Assembly: GCF_001262635.1 (NCBI RefSeq)
Contig: NZ_JXYH01000009.1
Coordinates: 38,951 to 102,950 of the forward strand
Direction of reading: 5' to 3'
Source: Aestuariivita boseongensis
GTDB lineage: Bacteria; Pseudomonadota; Alphaproteobacteria; Rhodobacterales; Rhodobacteraceae
DNA length: 64,000 nt
The position numbers and the translations under genes were made by a program. Position 1 is the stretch's first letter, and every line of letters starts with the position of its first letter. Shown piece after piece: positions 34,578 to 45,379 of this stretch. Below the pieces are notes generated by a model. It was not told where the DNA came from and searched no databases. It worked only from the letters and a program-made list of their open reading frames with translations.

Positions 34578-37274
34578 ATGCTGGGACTCGGAACAATCGC
34601 CAAAAAGGTGTTTGGCACACCCAATGATCGCAAGATCAAGGCGACACGCCCTCTGGTCGAGAGCATCAACGCCCTTGAGCCGGAATTCGAGGCGCTGAGC
34701 GACGACGCGCTGATCAGCAAAACACAAGAGCTGCGCGATCGGTTTGCCGGGGGCGAAAGCCTGGACGACCTGTTGCAGGAAGCCTTCGCCAACTGCCGGG
34801 AGGCCGCGCGCCGGACCTTGGGCCTGCGCGCCTTCGACACGCAGCTGATGGGCGGCATCTTCCTGCATCAGGGCAATATCGCCGAGATGAAGACGGGTGA
34901 GGGCAAGACCCTTGTGGCCACATTCCCGGCCTATCTGAACGCGCTGTCGGGCGAGAGCGTGCATGTCGTGACGGTGAACGAATACCTGGCCAAGCGTGAC
35001 AGCGAATGGATGGGCAAGGTGTTTTCCGCGCTGGGCATGAGGACCGGCTGCATCTATTCGAACATGCCGAACGAGGAAAAGCTGGAGGCCTATTCCAGCG
35101 ATATCGTTTACGGCACGAACAATGAATTCGGCTTTGATTACCTGCGCGACAATATGAAATCCGAGCTGTCGCAGCTGTTTCAGAAGCACCACAGCTTTGC
35201 CATCGTGGACGAGGTCGACTCGATCCTGATTGACGAAGCGCGGACGCCGCTGATCATCTCGGGGCCGTCGCAGGATCGCAGTGATCTTTACATCACCATC
35301 AATGACCTGATCCCAAGCATTCAGGACGATCATTACGAGATCGACGAAAAGCAGCGCGCGGTGAACTTCACCGATGAAGGCAACGAGTTTCTTGAAGAGA
35401 AACTGCACGAGGCCGGTCTGCTGGACGAAGGTCAGAGCCTTTATGACCCCGAAAGCACCACAATCGTTCACCATGTGAACCAGGCGCTCCGGGCGCAGAA
35501 GCTGTTCCAGAAGGACAAGGATTACATCGTGCGCGACGGCAACGTCGTGCTGATTGACGAATTCACCGGCCGGATGATGCCGGGACGCCGCCTGTCCGAT
35601 GGGTTGCATCAGGCGATTGAGGCCAAGGAAGGCGTGTCGATCCAGCCTGAAAACGTGACGTTGGCCAGTGTCACTTTCCAGAACTACTTCCGGCTGTATG
35701 ACAAGCTGTCGGGCATGACCGGTACCGCCGCGACCGAGGCCGAGGAATTCCAGGAAATCTATGGTCTGGGCGTTGTCGAAGTGCCGACGCACAAGCCCAT
35801 CGCGCGGGTGGATGAAGACGACAAGGTTTATTCCAGCGTCCGCGAGAAATACAACGCCATGATCGACGAGATCAAAAAGGCGAATGAAAAGGGTCAGCCG
35901 GTTCTGGTTGGCACCACGTCAATCGAGAAGTCGGAACAGCTCAGCCAGCTTCTGACCCAGGCCGGGATCGCGCATAACGTTCTGAACGCACGCCAGCACG
36001 AGCAAGAGGCGCAGATCATCGCCGAAGCCGGCAAGTTGGGCGCGGTGACGATCGCGACCAACATGGCAGGCCGCGGCACCGACATTCAGTTGGGCGGCAA
36101 TGTTGAGCTGAAAGTGCTGCAGGCGCTGGCCGAAAACCCCGAAGCCGATCCCGAACAGCTGCGCGCCGAAGAAGAGGCACGTCACGCCGAAGAAAAGCAG
36201 AAGGTTATCGAGGCGGGCGGGCTTTATGTTCTGGCATCCGAACGGCATGAAAGCCGCCGGATCGACAACCAGCTGCGCGGCCGGTCGGGCCGTCAGGGCG
36301 ATCCTGGCCGCACGGCGTTTTACCTGTCGCTGGAAGATGACCTTATGCGCATTTTCGGGTCGGAACGGCTGGACAAGGTGCTGAAGACGCTGGGCATGAA
36401 AGAAGGCGAGGCGATCATTCACCCCTGGGTGAACAAATCGCTGGAACGCGCGCAGGCGAAGGTCGAAGGCCGCAACTTTGACATGCGCAAGCAGATCCTG
36501 AAATTCGATGACGTGATGAACGACCAGCGGAAGCTGATCTTCAACCAGCGCCGCGAGATCATGGCGGCGGATGATGTCTCGGAAATCTCGACCGATATGC
36601 GTCATCAGGTGATCGACGATCTGGTGACAACCTATCTGCCGCCAAACACATATGCCGATCAGTGGGATACCGAAGGTCTGCACGAGGCGGTGAAAGAACA
36701 GCTGTCGCTGGATGTGCCGGTGGTGGACTGGGCCAATGAGGAAGGTGTCGATGATGAACACATCATCGAACGCCTGACCAAGGCCAGCGATGAAATGATG
36801 GCGAAAAAGGCCGTCGATTTCGGCCCCGACACCATGCGCAATATCGAAAAACAGGTTCTGCTGAACACTATCGACACCAAGTGGCGCGAGCATCTTCTGA
36901 CGCTTGAGCATCTGCGGTCGGTCGTCGGGTTCCGTGGCTATGCGCAGCGCGATCCGCTGAACGAATACAAGAACGAATCCTTCCAGCTGTTCGAAAACCT
37001 GCTGGACAGCCTGCGCCAGGATGTGACCCGCGATTTGTCACGTATCCAGCCGCTGACCGAAGAACAACAGCGCGAGATCATGGCGCAGATGGCCGCGCAA
37101 CAGGCCAGCCTGCAACCACCCGCGCCCGAGCCCGAGCCCGAAGTCCAGCCCGGAGAGGCCGCGCCCGGATTTGTCGAAGACGACCCGTCCACCTGGGGCA
37201 GCCCTGGCCGGAACGAGAAATGTCCCTGCGGTTCCGGCAAGAAGTTCAAACATTGCCACGGGCGCCTCGTCTAA
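34578..37274 (+). CDS. secA: Protein translocase ATPase SecA
   Basis: Motor ATPase that drives unfolded preproteins through SecYEG at the cytoplasmic membrane. The 898 residues carry Walker [11 protein letters not shown] near residue 104, the DEAD-type [14 protein letters not shown] near 210, the preprotein cross-linking region, motif [11 protein letters not shown], and [12 protein letters not shown]. The C-terminus has the zinc-binding [14 protein letters not shown] that binds SecB, after a proline/glutamate-rich linker. All match a full-length alphaproteobacterial SecA. GGAGAG precedes the ATG. It is divergent from the parvulin gene. Confidence 0.98.
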   Translation: MLGLGTIAKKVFGTPNDRKIKATRPLVESINALEPEFEALSDDALISKTQELRDRFAGGESLDDLLQEAFANCREAARRTLGLRAFDTQLMGGIFLHQGNIAEMKTGEGKTLVATFPAYLNALSGESVHVVTVNEYLAKRDSEWMGKVFSALGMRTGCIYSNMPNEEKLEAYSSDIVYGTNNEFGFDYLRDNMKSELSQLFQKHHSFAIVDEVDSILIDEARTPLIISGPSQDRSDLYITINDLIPSIQDDHYEIDEKQRAVNFTDEGNEFLEEKLHEAGLLDEGQSLYDPESTTIVHHVNQALRAQKLFQKDKDYIVRDGNVVLIDEFTGRMMPGRRLSDGLHQAIEAKEGVSIQPENVTLASVTFQNYFRLYDKLSGMTGTAATEAEEFQEIYGLGVVEVPTHKPIARVDEDDKVYSSVREKYNAMIDEIKKANEKGQPVLVGTTSIEKSEQLSQLLTQAGIAHNVLNARQHEQEAQIIAEAGKLGAVTIATNMAGRGTDIQLGGNVELKVLQALAENPEADPEQLRAEEEARHAEEKQKVIEAGGLYVLASERHESRRIDNQLRGRSGRQGDPGRTAFYLSLEDDLMRIFGSERLDKVLKTLGMKEGEAIIHPWVNKSLERAQAKVEGRNFDMRKQILKFDDVMNDQRKLIFNQRREIMAADDVSEISTDMRHQVIDDLVTTYLPPNTYADQWDTEGLHEAVKEQLSLDVPVVDWANEEGVDDEHIIERLTKASDEMMAKKAVDFGPDTMRNIEKQVLLNTIDTKWREHLLTLEHLRSVVGFRGYAQRDPLNEYKNESFQLFENLLDSLRQDVTRDLSRIQPLTEEQQREIMAQMAAQQASLQPPAPEPEPEVQPGEAAPGFVEDDPSTWGSPGRNEKCPCGSGKKFKHCHGRLV

Positions 37275-37390
37275 GGGGTGCCCGACTTTTGCCATGATGG
37301 TTCCCGATGGGTGCCACAGCATTGCCCTGATTGTTTGCGACGCTGCGCGCAACCAGACGCCTTCCGAGGTGCGTTCAGGGGTAACGAGCA

Positions 37391-38428
37391 ATGAATAAAA
37401 CACGCATCATCACAATTGGCGGCACGCTTCTGTGTGCCATCGGCATTGGTTTTTTCATGCAGAATGCGGCCTCCGATACCGGAACAGCCGCCGCGCCGAT
37501 CGAACCCGTTGCACGGGCGGATTTCAAACCGCTGAGCGAACCCGCCTTCCCGGTTCGAAACGAGCCGCAGCAAAATGCCGAACTGGTTGAGCCGAAGCCC
37601 GCTGAGGCCGCGGCCATGACCGAGATCGTGGCACCCGCCGATCCGAAATCAGAACCCGAAGCAGAGATCGCGAAAGAGGTGCAGACCGCTGCACTGGCCG
37701 ATACCACCCTGCCGGGCATGCCATCTGAACCCGAAGCGCCCCAAGTCACCTGCGGCATCGATGCCGTGGCGACCGTTGATGCAGGTGCGATGGTGAAGCT
37801 GGACGTGACCGCGCCTTGTCTGCCGGGTGAACGGGTTGTGGTTCACCACAACGGTATGATGTTCACGGCTGCGACCGATGACACCGGCGCAATGAGCACG
37901 CTGGTGCCTGCCTTGTCGGAAACCGCCGTTCTGATCGTTGAATTCGCAAATGGCGAAGGGGCCGTGGCCACTGCCGACGTGCCGTCGCTGATGTTCTATG
38001 ACCGGGTCGTTCTGCAATGGGCCGGTGACATGGGATTTGAACTGCACGCGCGTGAATATGGCGCCGAATATGGCAGCGATGGCCATGTCTGGTCGGGTGC
38101 CGCACGCGAAGTGACCGCGGCCGCGCTGGGCCAGGGCGGGTTCATGACCCGATTGGGCGATAACGTGGCTTTGGCCCCCCGTGTTGTTGAAGTTTACACC
38201 TTCCCGACCGGCACGGCCTCGCGCAGCGGCGATATCGCGCTGAGCGTCGAGGCGGAAGTGACCGCACAGAACTGCGGCCAGGATATCGAGGCGCAATCGC
38301 TTGAGGTGAAATCCGATGGCACCCTGCGCACGCAATATCTGACGCTTGCCGTGCCGGAATGTTCGTCGATTGGTGACTTTCTGGTGTTGAATAATCTGGT
38401 GGATGACCTGAAAATCGCGGCCAACTGA
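37391..38428 (+). CDS. Exported protein of unknown function downstream of secA
   Basis: Protein of 345 residues with an N-terminal hydrophobic segment (ITIGGTLLCAIGIGFFM) that is a signal anchor or signal peptide. A long Pro/Glu/Ala-rich linker follows (about 30-115). The C-terminal 220 residues look like two beta-rich modules with four cysteines (VTCGID, APCLPGE, AQNCGQD, VPECSS), which could pair as disulfides in the periplasm. I recall similar genes after secA in related genomes being called translocase, but that name seems to come only from position. It lies 21 bases before the PstS-OmpA fusion gene, so the two are likely cotranscribed. Confidence 0.7.
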   Translation: MNKTRIITIGGTLLCAIGIGFFMQNAASDTGTAAAPIEPVARADFKPLSEPAFPVRNEPQQNAELVEPKPAEAAAMTEIVAPADPKSEPEAEIAKEVQTAALADTTLPGMPSEPEAPQVTCGIDAVATVDAGAMVKLDVTAPCLPGERVVVHHNGMMFTAATDDTGAMSTLVPALSETAVLIVEFANGEGAVATADVPSLMFYDRVVLQWAGDMGFELHAREYGAEYGSDGHVWSGAAREVTAAALGQGGFMTRLGDNVALAPRVVEVYTFPTGTASRSGDIALSVEAEVTAQNCGQDIEAQSLEVKSDGTLRTQYLTLAVPECSSIGDFLVLNNLVDDLKIAAN

Positions 38429-38449
38429 TCCGCGACCGTTCGAGGCCTC

Positions 38450-40012
38450 ATGCTGGGTTCCAAAGGTGCGGCGATTTTCGCCGCACTTCTTCTTTTGATC
38501 ACGCCGCTGGCCGCGACAGCGCAGGACGTGACGCTGACGTCACGCGATGGCGGTGTCGAAATCACCGGCACTCTTCTGGGCTTTGACGGTGAGTTTTACC
38601 GTGTCGACACGGTCTATGGCGAATTGACCGTCGACGGGTCGGGCGTGACCTGCGAAGGGCCGGGTTGCCCCAATCTTCTGGATTTCGTGGCTGAGGTGGA
38701 TTTCTCCGGATCCTCGACCATGGCCGAGGTTCTGATGCCCGCGCTGCTGGAGGGGTTTGCCCTGCGCAACGGGTACCGCGTGCGCCGCAGCAATCTGGAC
38801 GAAACCCATGTGGATTTCTTCCTGAGCGACGGGCAGACGCAGAAGACACTGGCGCGGTTCGGCTTCCGGGTGACCACGACGGATGAGGGGTTCGCCGATC
38901 TCCTGGCCGATGAGGCCGATATCGTGCTGGCCCTGCGCGAAATCCGTCCCGAAGAACGCACCCGCGCACGCGAAGCGGGCATGGGCGACATGACCGACCG
39001 CAATCGCAGCCGTGTTCTGGCGCTGGACGCAATGGTGCCGATCGTATCGCCGGGCAATCCGGTCAAGGCGATTTCCATGCCCGATCTGGCGGCGGCCTTT
39101 TCGGGGAAAATCACGAACTGGGCCGATCTGGGCGGGCCGGACGCACCCATTACCCTGCATCTGCCGGATGCCGGATCGGGTCTGGCGCAAGCGGTGGAAG
39201 ACCGGCTTTTGCGCCCCGTGGGCGCTGTGTTGCCTGACGATGTGGTGCGCCACCGCGTCAGCAGCGCTTTGTCACGTGCGGTTACCACCGATCCGTTCGG
39301 CCTGGGCCTTGTCAGCTTTGCCGAGGTGGGGAACGCCCGGATGCTGACATTGACGGGCAGTTGCGGCTTCACGCTGGAGGCGACGCGGCGCACGATCAAG
39401 ACAGAGGATTATCCGCTGACCTCGCCCATGTTTCTGTACATGCCGGCAAGGCGCCTGCCGAAGCTGGCGCGGGAATTCCTGGGCTATCTCCGGGGACCGG
39501 CCGCGCAGATCGTGATCAGGCGCGTGGGTTTCGTGGATCAGGCGCCCGAAGAAATCCCGATCAATCGTCAGGGGGATCGGTTCGCCAATGCGATTTCCTC
39601 GGCCGGGGAAGAGGTCACGCTGGATGAAATTCAGCGTATGGTGTCTACATTGCGGCCGATGACGCGGCTGACCACGTCCTTCCGGTTCGAAACCGGGTCA
39701 ACGCGGTTGGATGCGCAGTCACGGTCGAATGTGGAGCAATTGGCCCGCGCCATTGAAGCCGGGGTTTACGACGCGCGCAGCCTGAGTTTTGTCGGCTTTT
39801 CCGACGGCGAAGGGCCTGCCCCCGCCAATCTGGAGATTGCCCGCCGACGGGCCACGGCGGTGCGCGATGCGGTCACCGCCGCGGCAGAGGCGGTGACGCC
39901 GGGCCGGGTAGAGTTGAAGATCGAAGCCTATGGAGAGGCGATGCCCATGGCCTGCGATGACAGCGCCTGGGGCCGACAGGTCAATCGCCGGGTTGAGGTC
40001 TGGGTGAAGTAA
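38450..40012 (+). CDS. Phosphate-binding-like (PstS fold) and OmpA domain fusion protein
   Basis: Exported protein of 520 residues. A signal peptide ends near ATAQ (residue 25). Residues about 80-340 resemble a PstS-like binding protein (FSGSSTMAEVLMPALLEGF, then FSGKITNWADLGGPDAPI and PFGLGLVSFAEVG). The last 125 residues are an OmpA/MotB peptidoglycan-binding domain (FRFETGSTRLDAQSRSNVEQ, GFSDGEG, RRRATAVRDAV, QVNRRVEVW). It would hold a ligand-binding module next to the cell wall. No phosphate transporter genes are near. It is probably cotranscribed with the exported protein before it. Confidence 0.82.
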   Translation: MLGSKGAAIFAALLLLITPLAATAQDVTLTSRDGGVEITGTLLGFDGEFYRVDTVYGELTVDGSGVTCEGPGCPNLLDFVAEVDFSGSSTMAEVLMPALLEGFALRNGYRVRRSNLDETHVDFFLSDGQTQKTLARFGFRVTTTDEGFADLLADEADIVLALREIRPEERTRAREAGMGDMTDRNRSRVLALDAMVPIVSPGNPVKAISMPDLAAAFSGKITNWADLGGPDAPITLHLPDAGSGLAQAVEDRLLRPVGAVLPDDVVRHRVSSALSRAVTTDPFGLGLVSFAEVGNARMLTLTGSCGFTLEATRRTIKTEDYPLTSPMFLYMPARRLPKLAREFLGYLRGPAAQIVIRRVGFVDQAPEEIPINRQGDRFANAISSAGEEVTLDEIQRMVSTLRPMTRLTTSFRFETGSTRLDAQSRSNVEQLARAIEAGVYDARSLSFVGFSDGEGPAPANLEIARRRATAVRDAVTAAAEAVTPGRVELKIEAYGEAMPMACDDSAWGRQVNRRVEVWVK

Positions 40013-40018
40013 TTCCGC

Positions 40019-40783
40019 TTACAAATACCCCTGTGCGCGAAAGCTCAGTTCCCGTTCTTTTCCAATAATCAGGTGGTCATGCAGGGTCAGATCCAGCGCC
40101 TGACACGCGCGCTGAACCTGTGTGGTCATGTCGATATCCGATTGGCTGGGTGTCGGATCGCCTGACGGGTGGTTGTGCACCAGGATCAGGGCGGATGCGT
40201 TCAGCTCAAGCGCGCGTTTGGCGATCTCACGCGGATAGACGGGCACGTGATCCACGGTGCCTTTGGCCTGTTCCTCATCCGCGATCAGGGTGTTCTTGCG
40301 GTCTAGGAACAGCACACGAAACTGTTCGGTGTCGCGGTGGGCCATGGTGGTGTGGCAGTAATCCAGCACCGCATCCCAGCTTGAGATGACATGGCGCTGC
40401 AGCACCCGTGCGCGGGCCAGCCGCTGTGCGGCGGCTTCGATGAGCTTGAGTTCTGTGATCACGGCCTCGCCCACGCCCTTCACCTCTTTCAACTGGGGGT
40501 CCGACGCAGTGATGACCCGGTTGAAATCGCCGAAGCAGTCGATCAGGTCACGGGCCAGCGGCTTCACGTCCTGTCGGGGGATGGCGCGGAAGAGGACAAG
40601 TTCCAACAGTTCGTAATCCGGCAGGGCTTGCGCGCCACCCTCCCGAAACCGGGCGCGCAGGCGTTTGCGGTGATCGGCGATGTAGGAGGGGAGTTTCTGG
40701 CCCTTCGGCAGGGGAAGGGGAACAGCCTCGTCCAGGTCGAACAGGGTTTGCGGGGCTTCTTCGAAGGCGGAGTGTCGGGTCAT
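40019..40783 (-). CDS. radC: RadC family JAB-domain protein
   Basis: RadC protein of 254 residues. After an N-terminal helix-hairpin-helix region (LKEVKGVGEAVITELK) comes the JAMM metalloprotease-type domain with VPVYPREIAKRALELNASAL and the metal site HNHPSGDPTPSQSD. The biochemical role of RadC is unsettled; the original link with DNA repair in E. coli was later withdrawn. It converges on the PstS-OmpA gene with six bases between stops. Confidence 0.93.
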   Translation of the reverse strand: MTRHSAFEEAPQTLFDLDEAVPLPLPKGQKLPSYIADHRKRLRARFREGGAQALPDYELLELVLFRAIPRQDVKPLARDLIDCFGDFNRVITASDPQLKEVKGVGEAVITELKLIEAAAQRLARARVLQRHVISSWDAVLDYCHTTMAHRDTEQFRVLFLDRKNTLIADEEQAKGTVDHVPVYPREIAKRALELNASALILVHNHPSGDPTPSQSDIDMTTQVQRACQALDLTLHDHLIIGKERELSFRAQGYL

Positions 40784-40818
40784 GCGCGGCAGAGTGCCCG
40801 CGGATGGTGAAAAACCGG

Positions 40819-41331
40819 TTAACGCCCCTTTGGTCGGTGCAGGATAAATGCCTCTTCCACGATGTTGGAGGTTTCGGTGCCCAGATGGGTCATGCCAAGG
40901 CGCTGCATCAAGGCAATGGAGCGCGTGTTGCGCTGATCGCCCCAGGCACGGATCGCGCGTGCGGGGCTTTGCGCCCAGACCAGATCAATGGCCATAGTCA
41001 TGGCGGATATGGCATGGCCTTGCCCCCAATGCGGTCGGGCGAGGGTGATGCCCAGTTCGGCATGGGCGCTGTCGTCAGAGAGGAACAGGCCCATATCGCC
41101 AATCAGCGTATTCTCGGCATTCGCAATCGCGATCTGGCACCATTCGCCCGGCGCGAAAAGCGGCGCAGTTTCGCAGGCGGCAAGAAACCCAAGGGCGGTC
41201 TCGCGCGACATGGGTGCCCAGCTTTGATAAAGCGCCACGATCGGATCGCCGCGATAGGCCAGGAAGGCGTCCAAATCTGTGGGGCACAGCCGGCGCAGGG
41301 TGGTTCGTTCGGATTGCCCAAGGATCGTCAT
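40819..41331 (-). CDS. GNAT family N-acetyltransferase
   Basis: Acetyltransferase of 170 residues, RimJ/RimL-like. The start TTLRRLCPTDLDAFLAYRGDP is the usual opening of this branch, followed by ELGITLARPHWGQGHAISAM, where the acetyl-CoA loop sits, and RNTRSIALMQRLGM near the end. The substrate may be a protein N-terminus or a small amine. Of three close ATGs (41355, 41340, 41331) the last was taken because homology begins just after it; none has a good ribosome site. It lies between radC and dnaJ on the same strand. Confidence 0.83.
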   Translation of the reverse strand: MTILGQSERTTLRRLCPTDLDAFLAYRGDPIVALYQSWAPMSRETALGFLAACETAPLFAPGEWCQIAIANAENTLIGDMGLFLSDDSAHAELGITLARPHWGQGHAISAMTMAIDLVWAQSPARAIRAWGDQRNTRSIALMQRLGMTHLGTETSNIVEEAFILHRPKGR

Positions 41332-41415
41332 GGAGCGCATGATGCGCCGTGGCATAGGGCAACGTCCAGAGGCGGGCAGAGGCCCCGGGTCAGGCCCGGG
41401 GCGTCGCTGGGGGCG

Positions 41416-42570
41416 TCAGCCCTTCATCCCGTCCCAAAAAGACTTCACGCTGGAAAAGAAACTTTTGCTTTCCGGGTTGTTGTCTTCGCTGAGCTTCTCG
41501 AATTCCTCCAAAAGCTCTTTCTGGCGCGAGGTCAGATTGACCGGGGTTTCCACCGCCAGTTCGATGAACATGTCGCCCTGCGGGCCGCCGCGCAGGGCGG
41601 GCATGCCCTTGGAACGCAGGCGCATCTGACGGCCTGACTGGCTGCCGCCGGGGATTTGCACACGGGCGCGGCCACCATCGATGGTGGGCACTTCGATCGA
41701 CCCGCCCAGCGCGGCTTTTGCCATGCTGACCGGCACGCGGCAGAACAGGCTGGAGCCGTCGCGTTCGAACAGCTCGTGCTGGGTCACCTCGACAAAGATG
41801 TAAAGATCGCCCGGAGGGCCGCCGCGCATCCCTGCCTCGCCTTCGCCGGCAAGGCGGATGCGGGTGCCGGTTTCGACACCGGCGGGGATGTTGACGTTCA
41901 AGGCGCGTTCTTTTTCGACCCGGCCGGCACCGCCGCAGGTCTTGCAAGGGTTCTTGATGATCTGGCCCATGCCGGAACAAGTCGGGCAGGTCCGTTCAAC
42001 CGTGAAGAAGCCCTGCTGCGCGCGGACTTTGCCCATGCCCGAACAGGTGGGGCAGGAGGTCGGTTCGGACGAACCTTCGGAGCCGCTGCCAGCGCAAGAC
42101 CCACAGGCGGTAAGCGTGGGCACCTTGATGGTTTTCTGCAGGCCTGAATACGCCTCTTCCAATGTGACGCGCAGGTTGTACCGAAGGTCGGATCCGCGCG
42201 CGGCGCGCTGGCGTCCGCCGGCTCCGCCACGGCCCCCCATGAAATCGCCGAACAGATCGTCGAACACGTCCGAGAAGGCGCTGGTAAAATCGCCCTGCCC
42301 GCCGCCAAAGCCACCGCCGGGCCGCCCGCCGCCGCCCATGCCGCCTTCGAAGGCAGCGTGGCCGAAGCGGTCATAGGCCGCCTTCTTGTCCGCGTCTTTC
42401 AGAACTTCATAGGCTTCGTTCGCTTCTTTGAACTGCGCCTCTGCATCGGGATTGTCCGCGTTGCGGTCGGGGTGAAGCTCTTTCGCCTTTGTGCGATAGG
42501 CTTTCTTGATCTCTTCGGCGGATGCGCCTTTGGATATTCCCAGAACGTCGTAATAATCGCGTTTTGACAT
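41416..42570 (-). CDS. dnaJ: Chaperone protein DnaJ
   Basis: Hsp40 co-chaperone of 384 residues that delivers unfolded clients to DnaK and stimulates its ATPase. The J domain has the HPD loop in [13 protein letters not shown]. Next is a Gly/Phe-rich stretch (about 75-120) and the four zinc repeats [26 protein letters not shown] and CKTCGGAGR. The two C-terminal client-binding domains end the protein. GAGGGG precedes the ATG. It is the second gene after dnaK, separated by 78 bases that hold a large hairpin. Confidence 0.97.
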   Translation of the reverse strand: MSKRDYYDVLGISKGASAEEIKKAYRTKAKELHPDRNADNPDAEAQFKEANEAYEVLKDADKKAAYDRFGHAAFEGGMGGGGRPGGGFGGGQGDFTSAFSDVFDDLFGDFMGGRGGAGGRQRAARGSDLRYNLRVTLEEAYSGLQKTIKVPTLTACGSCAGSGSEGSSEPTSCPTCSGMGKVRAQQGFFTVERTCPTCSGMGQIIKNPCKTCGGAGRVEKERALNVNIPAGVETGTRIRLAGEGEAGMRGGPPGDLYIFVEVTQHELFERDGSSLFCRVPVSMAKAALGGSIEVPTIDGGRARVQIPGGSQSGRQMRLRSKGMPALRGGPQGDMFIELAVETPVNLTSRQKELLEEFEKLSEDNNPESKSFFSSVKSFWDGMKG

Positions 42571-42598
42571 CGTATTGCCCCTCTCACCGGAACAAATC

Positions 42599-42625
42599 GG
42601 GCCGGCCCGGATGCCGGACCGGCCC
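42599..42625 (-). promoter_or_regulatory. Strong hairpin between dnaK and dnaJ
   Basis: GGGCCGG (42599-42605) pairs with CCGGCCC (42619-42625). Inside it, after one mismatch, CCGG pairs with CCGG around a three-base loop. No T-run follows in the direction of transcription, so it is more likely an mRNA stabiliser or partial attenuator that sets DnaJ below DnaK. Confidence 0.7.
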
Positions 42626-42648
42626 TGATTGCGCTCCGGCTTTACGCC

Positions 42649-44559
42649 TTACGCACGTTTGTCATCATCCAGGTCTTCGAATTCGGCGTCGACGATATCG
42701 TCGTCATGCGCCTGATCCGCGGCGGCGGGTTCACCGTCGTCCTCTTCCTGGCTGGCCTTATAGATCGCCTCGCCCAGCTTCATCGCGGCTTCGGTCACGT
42801 TCTGGATACCTGCGCGGATCTTGTCTGCGCCGGTGTCTTCTTTCTCCAGATCGTCTTTGAGCGCCGAGATCGCCAGTTCGATGGCCTCGATCGTGGTGGG
42901 ATCCACTTTGTCGCCATGCTCTTCCATCGACTTTTCGGTCGAATGGATGAGGGATTCGGCCTGGTTCTTGGCTTCGATCAGCTCGCGACGGGCCTTGTCC
43001 GCTTCGGCATTCTCCTCGGCGTCCTTGACCATTTTTTCGATGTCCTCATCGCTGAGGCCACCCGAAGCCTGGATCGTGATCTTCTGTTCCTTGCCGGTAC
43101 CCTTGTCCTTGGCCGACACGGACACGATGCCGTTGGCGTCGATGTCGAAGGTCACCTCGATCTGGGGCATGCCGCGCGGTGCGGGCGGGATGTTTTCCAG
43201 GTTGAACTGGCCCAGGATCTTGTTGTCGGCGGCCATTTCGCGTTCGCCCTGGAAGACCCGGATCGTCACAGCGTTCTGGTTGTCTTCGGCGGTCGAGAAG
43301 ATCTGCGACTTCTTGGTCGGGATCGTCGTATTGCGGTCGATCAGACGGGTGAACACGCCACCCAGCGTTTCGATGCCCAGCGAAAGCGGGGTAACGTCCA
43401 GCAGGACCACGTCCTTGACGTCGCCTTGCAGAACACCGGCCTGGATGGCGGCGCCCATGGCGACAACCTCGTCGGGGTTCACGCCTTTGTGCGGCTCTTT
43501 CCCGAAGAACTTGGTCACTTCCTCAACGACTTTGGGCATGCGGGTCATACCGCCGACCAGAACAACCTCGTCAATGTCGCTGGCCGAGAGACCGGCGTCT
43601 TTCAGCGCGGCCTGGCAGGGTTTCAGGGAGGATTTGATCAGGTCGCCCACCAGGCTTTCCAGCTTGGCGCGGGTCAGTTTCATGACCATGTGCAGCGGCT
43701 GACCGTCCGACCCCATCGAGATGAAGGGCTGGTTGATTTCGGTCTGGCTGGAGGAAGACAGTTCGATCTTGGCCTTTTCGGCAGCTTCTTTCAGACGCTG
43801 CAGGGCCATCTTGTCTTTGGTCAGATCGACGCTGTGTTCCTTTTTGAACTCCTCAGCAAGGTAGTTCACGATGCGCATGTCGAAGTCTTCACCACCCAGG
43901 AACGTGTCCCCGTTGGTGGATTTCACCTCGAACAGGCCATCGTCGATTTCCAGGATGGTCACGTCAAAGGTACCGCCACCAAGGTCATAGACCGCGATGG
44001 TGTGGGTGTTTTCCTTGTCCAGACCATAGGCCAGGGCGGCGGCTGTCGGTTCGTTGATGATCCGCAGCACTTCCAGACCGGCGATCTTGCCTGCGTCTTT
44101 GGTGGCCTGACGCTGGGCGTCGTTGAAATAGGCGGGAACCGTGATGACTGCCTGGGTCACTTCCTCACCCAGATAGCTTTCGGCGGTTTCTTTCATCTTG
44201 CCCAGAATGAACGCGGAGATCTGGCTGGGGGAGTATTTCTCGCCCTTGGCCTCGACCCAGGCGTCGCCATTGCCGCCGTCGATCACAGCGAAGGGCAGGT
44301 TTTTCTTGTCTTTCGCCAGGTCCGCATCGTCGAACCGGCGGCCGATCAGGCGTTTGACGCCGAAAATCGTGTTATCTGCGTTTGTCACCGCCTGGCGTTT
44401 TGCAGGCTGTCCGACCAGACGCTCATCATCTGTGAAGGCGACGATCGAGGGCGTGGTGCGCGCCCCTTCGGAGTTTTCGATAACCTTGGGCTGAGAGCCG
44501 TCCATGATGGCAACGCAGCTGTTTGTGGTTCCAAGGTCGATACCGATGACTTTGGCCAT
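42649..44559 (-). CDS. dnaK: Chaperone protein DnaK (Hsp70)
   Basis: Central Hsp70 chaperone of 636 residues. The ATPase domain opens with [16 protein letters not shown] and has [14 protein letters not shown] and [12 protein letters not shown]. The substrate-binding domain starts near [16 protein letters not shown], and the lid ends in an acidic tail ([15 protein letters not shown]). The ATG at 44559 has AAGGG about ten bases upstream and gives the usual family N-terminus; another ATG lies three codons earlier. dnaJ follows on the same strand. No CIRCE operator was seen upstream, so heat control is more likely through a sigma-32 factor. Confidence 0.98.
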   Translation of the reverse strand: MAKVIGIDLGTTNSCVAIMDGSQPKVIENSEGARTTPSIVAFTDDERLVGQPAKRQAVTNADNTIFGVKRLIGRRFDDADLAKDKKNLPFAVIDGGNGDAWVEAKGEKYSPSQISAFILGKMKETAESYLGEEVTQAVITVPAYFNDAQRQATKDAGKIAGLEVLRIINEPTAAALAYGLDKENTHTIAVYDLGGGTFDVTILEIDDGLFEVKSTNGDTFLGGEDFDMRIVNYLAEEFKKEHSVDLTKDKMALQRLKEAAEKAKIELSSSSQTEINQPFISMGSDGQPLHMVMKLTRAKLESLVGDLIKSSLKPCQAALKDAGLSASDIDEVVLVGGMTRMPKVVEEVTKFFGKEPHKGVNPDEVVAMGAAIQAGVLQGDVKDVVLLDVTPLSLGIETLGGVFTRLIDRNTTIPTKKSQIFSTAEDNQNAVTIRVFQGEREMAADNKILGQFNLENIPPAPRGMPQIEVTFDIDANGIVSVSAKDKGTGKEQKITIQASGGLSDEDIEKMVKDAEENAEADKARRELIEAKNQAESLIHSTEKSMEEHGDKVDPTTIEAIELAISALKDDLEKEDTGADKIRAGIQNVTEAAMKLGEAIYKASQEEDDGEPAAADQAHDDDIVDAEFEDLDDDKRA

Positions 44560-44671
44560 GTTGTTCATCCCTTATCTATTCAAGGCGATTACCCGAGGCC
44601 CGGACCCGTTCCGGCATCCCTGCCCCGAAAGTGAATGGCGCGTGGGGCGTGCCCCTTGCGCGTCCCGGCGT

Positions 44672-44699
44672 ATATAAGGACGGTAATGCGACCCTGCAA
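44672..44699 (-). promoter_or_regulatory. Predicted dnaK promoter
   Basis: On the minus strand TTGCAG (44694-44699) and TTATAT (44672-44677) are 16 bases apart. Transcription would start near 44664 and leave a leader of about 105 bases. Whether RpoD or RpoH reads it cannot be decided by eye. Confidence 0.4.
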
Positions 44700-44773
44700 C
44701 CGTTCTGAAGCGTGTGTTTTCGGGAATCTTCGGGGTATTTTTTGGGTTTTGCTTGGAAAGGATTAAGGCGCGG

Positions 44774-45373
44774 ATGGTGCTGAAGCTATGCGGTTTTCAC
44801 ATCCACAAAGGCTTTCTGGACGCATCTGCGCAAAAGCAGATGGTTGATGCCTTGCGCGATTTGCTGAAAGCGGCGCCGCTTTACCGGCCCGATACGCCCT
44901 ATGGCAAGCCCATGCGGGTGAGGATGAGTTCGGCCGGGCGGCTGGGCTGGTTTTCGGACAGGCGCGGGTATCGCTATGTCGACCGGCATCCGGGCGGGCA
45001 GCCCTGGCCTGCCATTCCCGACCAGATTCTTCACGTCTGGCGCGACCTGGTCAGCGATCAGCGGATGCCGGATTGCTGTCTGATCAACTATTACGGTGAA
45101 GATGCGCGGATGGGTCTGCATCAGGACAAGGACGAGGCCGACTTCTCCTGGCCGGTTCTGTCGATCTCTTTGGGGGATGACGCGTTGTTCCGGATAGGCA
45201 ATCCCACGCGCGGTGGGAAGACGGAATCGATCTGGCTGGGATCGGGGGATGTGGTGGTCATGGGGGGCGAGGCACGGCTGACCTACCACGGGGTGGACAG
45301 GATCCGGTTCAAATCGTCCAGCCTGTTGCCCAAGGGCGGGCGCATCAACCTGACGCTGCGAGTGGTGGAGTGA
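44774..45373 (+). CDS. alkB: AlkB-type alkylated DNA repair dioxygenase
   Basis: Iron and 2-oxoglutarate dependent enzyme that oxidatively removes methyl groups from DNA bases such as 1-methyladenine. The 199 residues show the metal site HQD in NYYGEDARMGLHQDKDE, the second histidine in LTYHGVDRI and the oxoglutarate arginines in RINLTLR. The ATG at 44774 was chosen because AAGGCGCGG precedes it and family homology begins there. It shares the region upstream with the divergent dnaK gene. The polysaccharide export permease gene converges on it with six bases between stops. Confidence 0.93.
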   Translation: MVLKLCGFHIHKGFLDASAQKQMVDALRDLLKAAPLYRPDTPYGKPMRVRMSSAGRLGWFSDRRGYRYVDRHPGGQPWPAIPDQILHVWRDLVSDQRMPDCCLINYYGEDARMGLHQDKDEADFSWPVLSISLGDDALFRIGNPTRGGKTESIWLGSGDVVVMGGEARLTYHGVDRIRFKSSSLLPKGGRINLTLRVVE

Positions 45374-45379
45374 CCGGGT

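Noticed and set aside
37275..37390. GGGTGCC direct repeats between secA and the next gene as a regulatory site
   Set aside because: Only two short copies about 30 bases apart, well within chance in this GC-rich DNA, with no symmetry or promoter context.
42706..44634. A 642-codon open frame on the plus strand opposite dnaK
   Set aside because: Antisense open frames opposite dnaK are a known artefact of its codon use. No ribosome site or family signal supports it.
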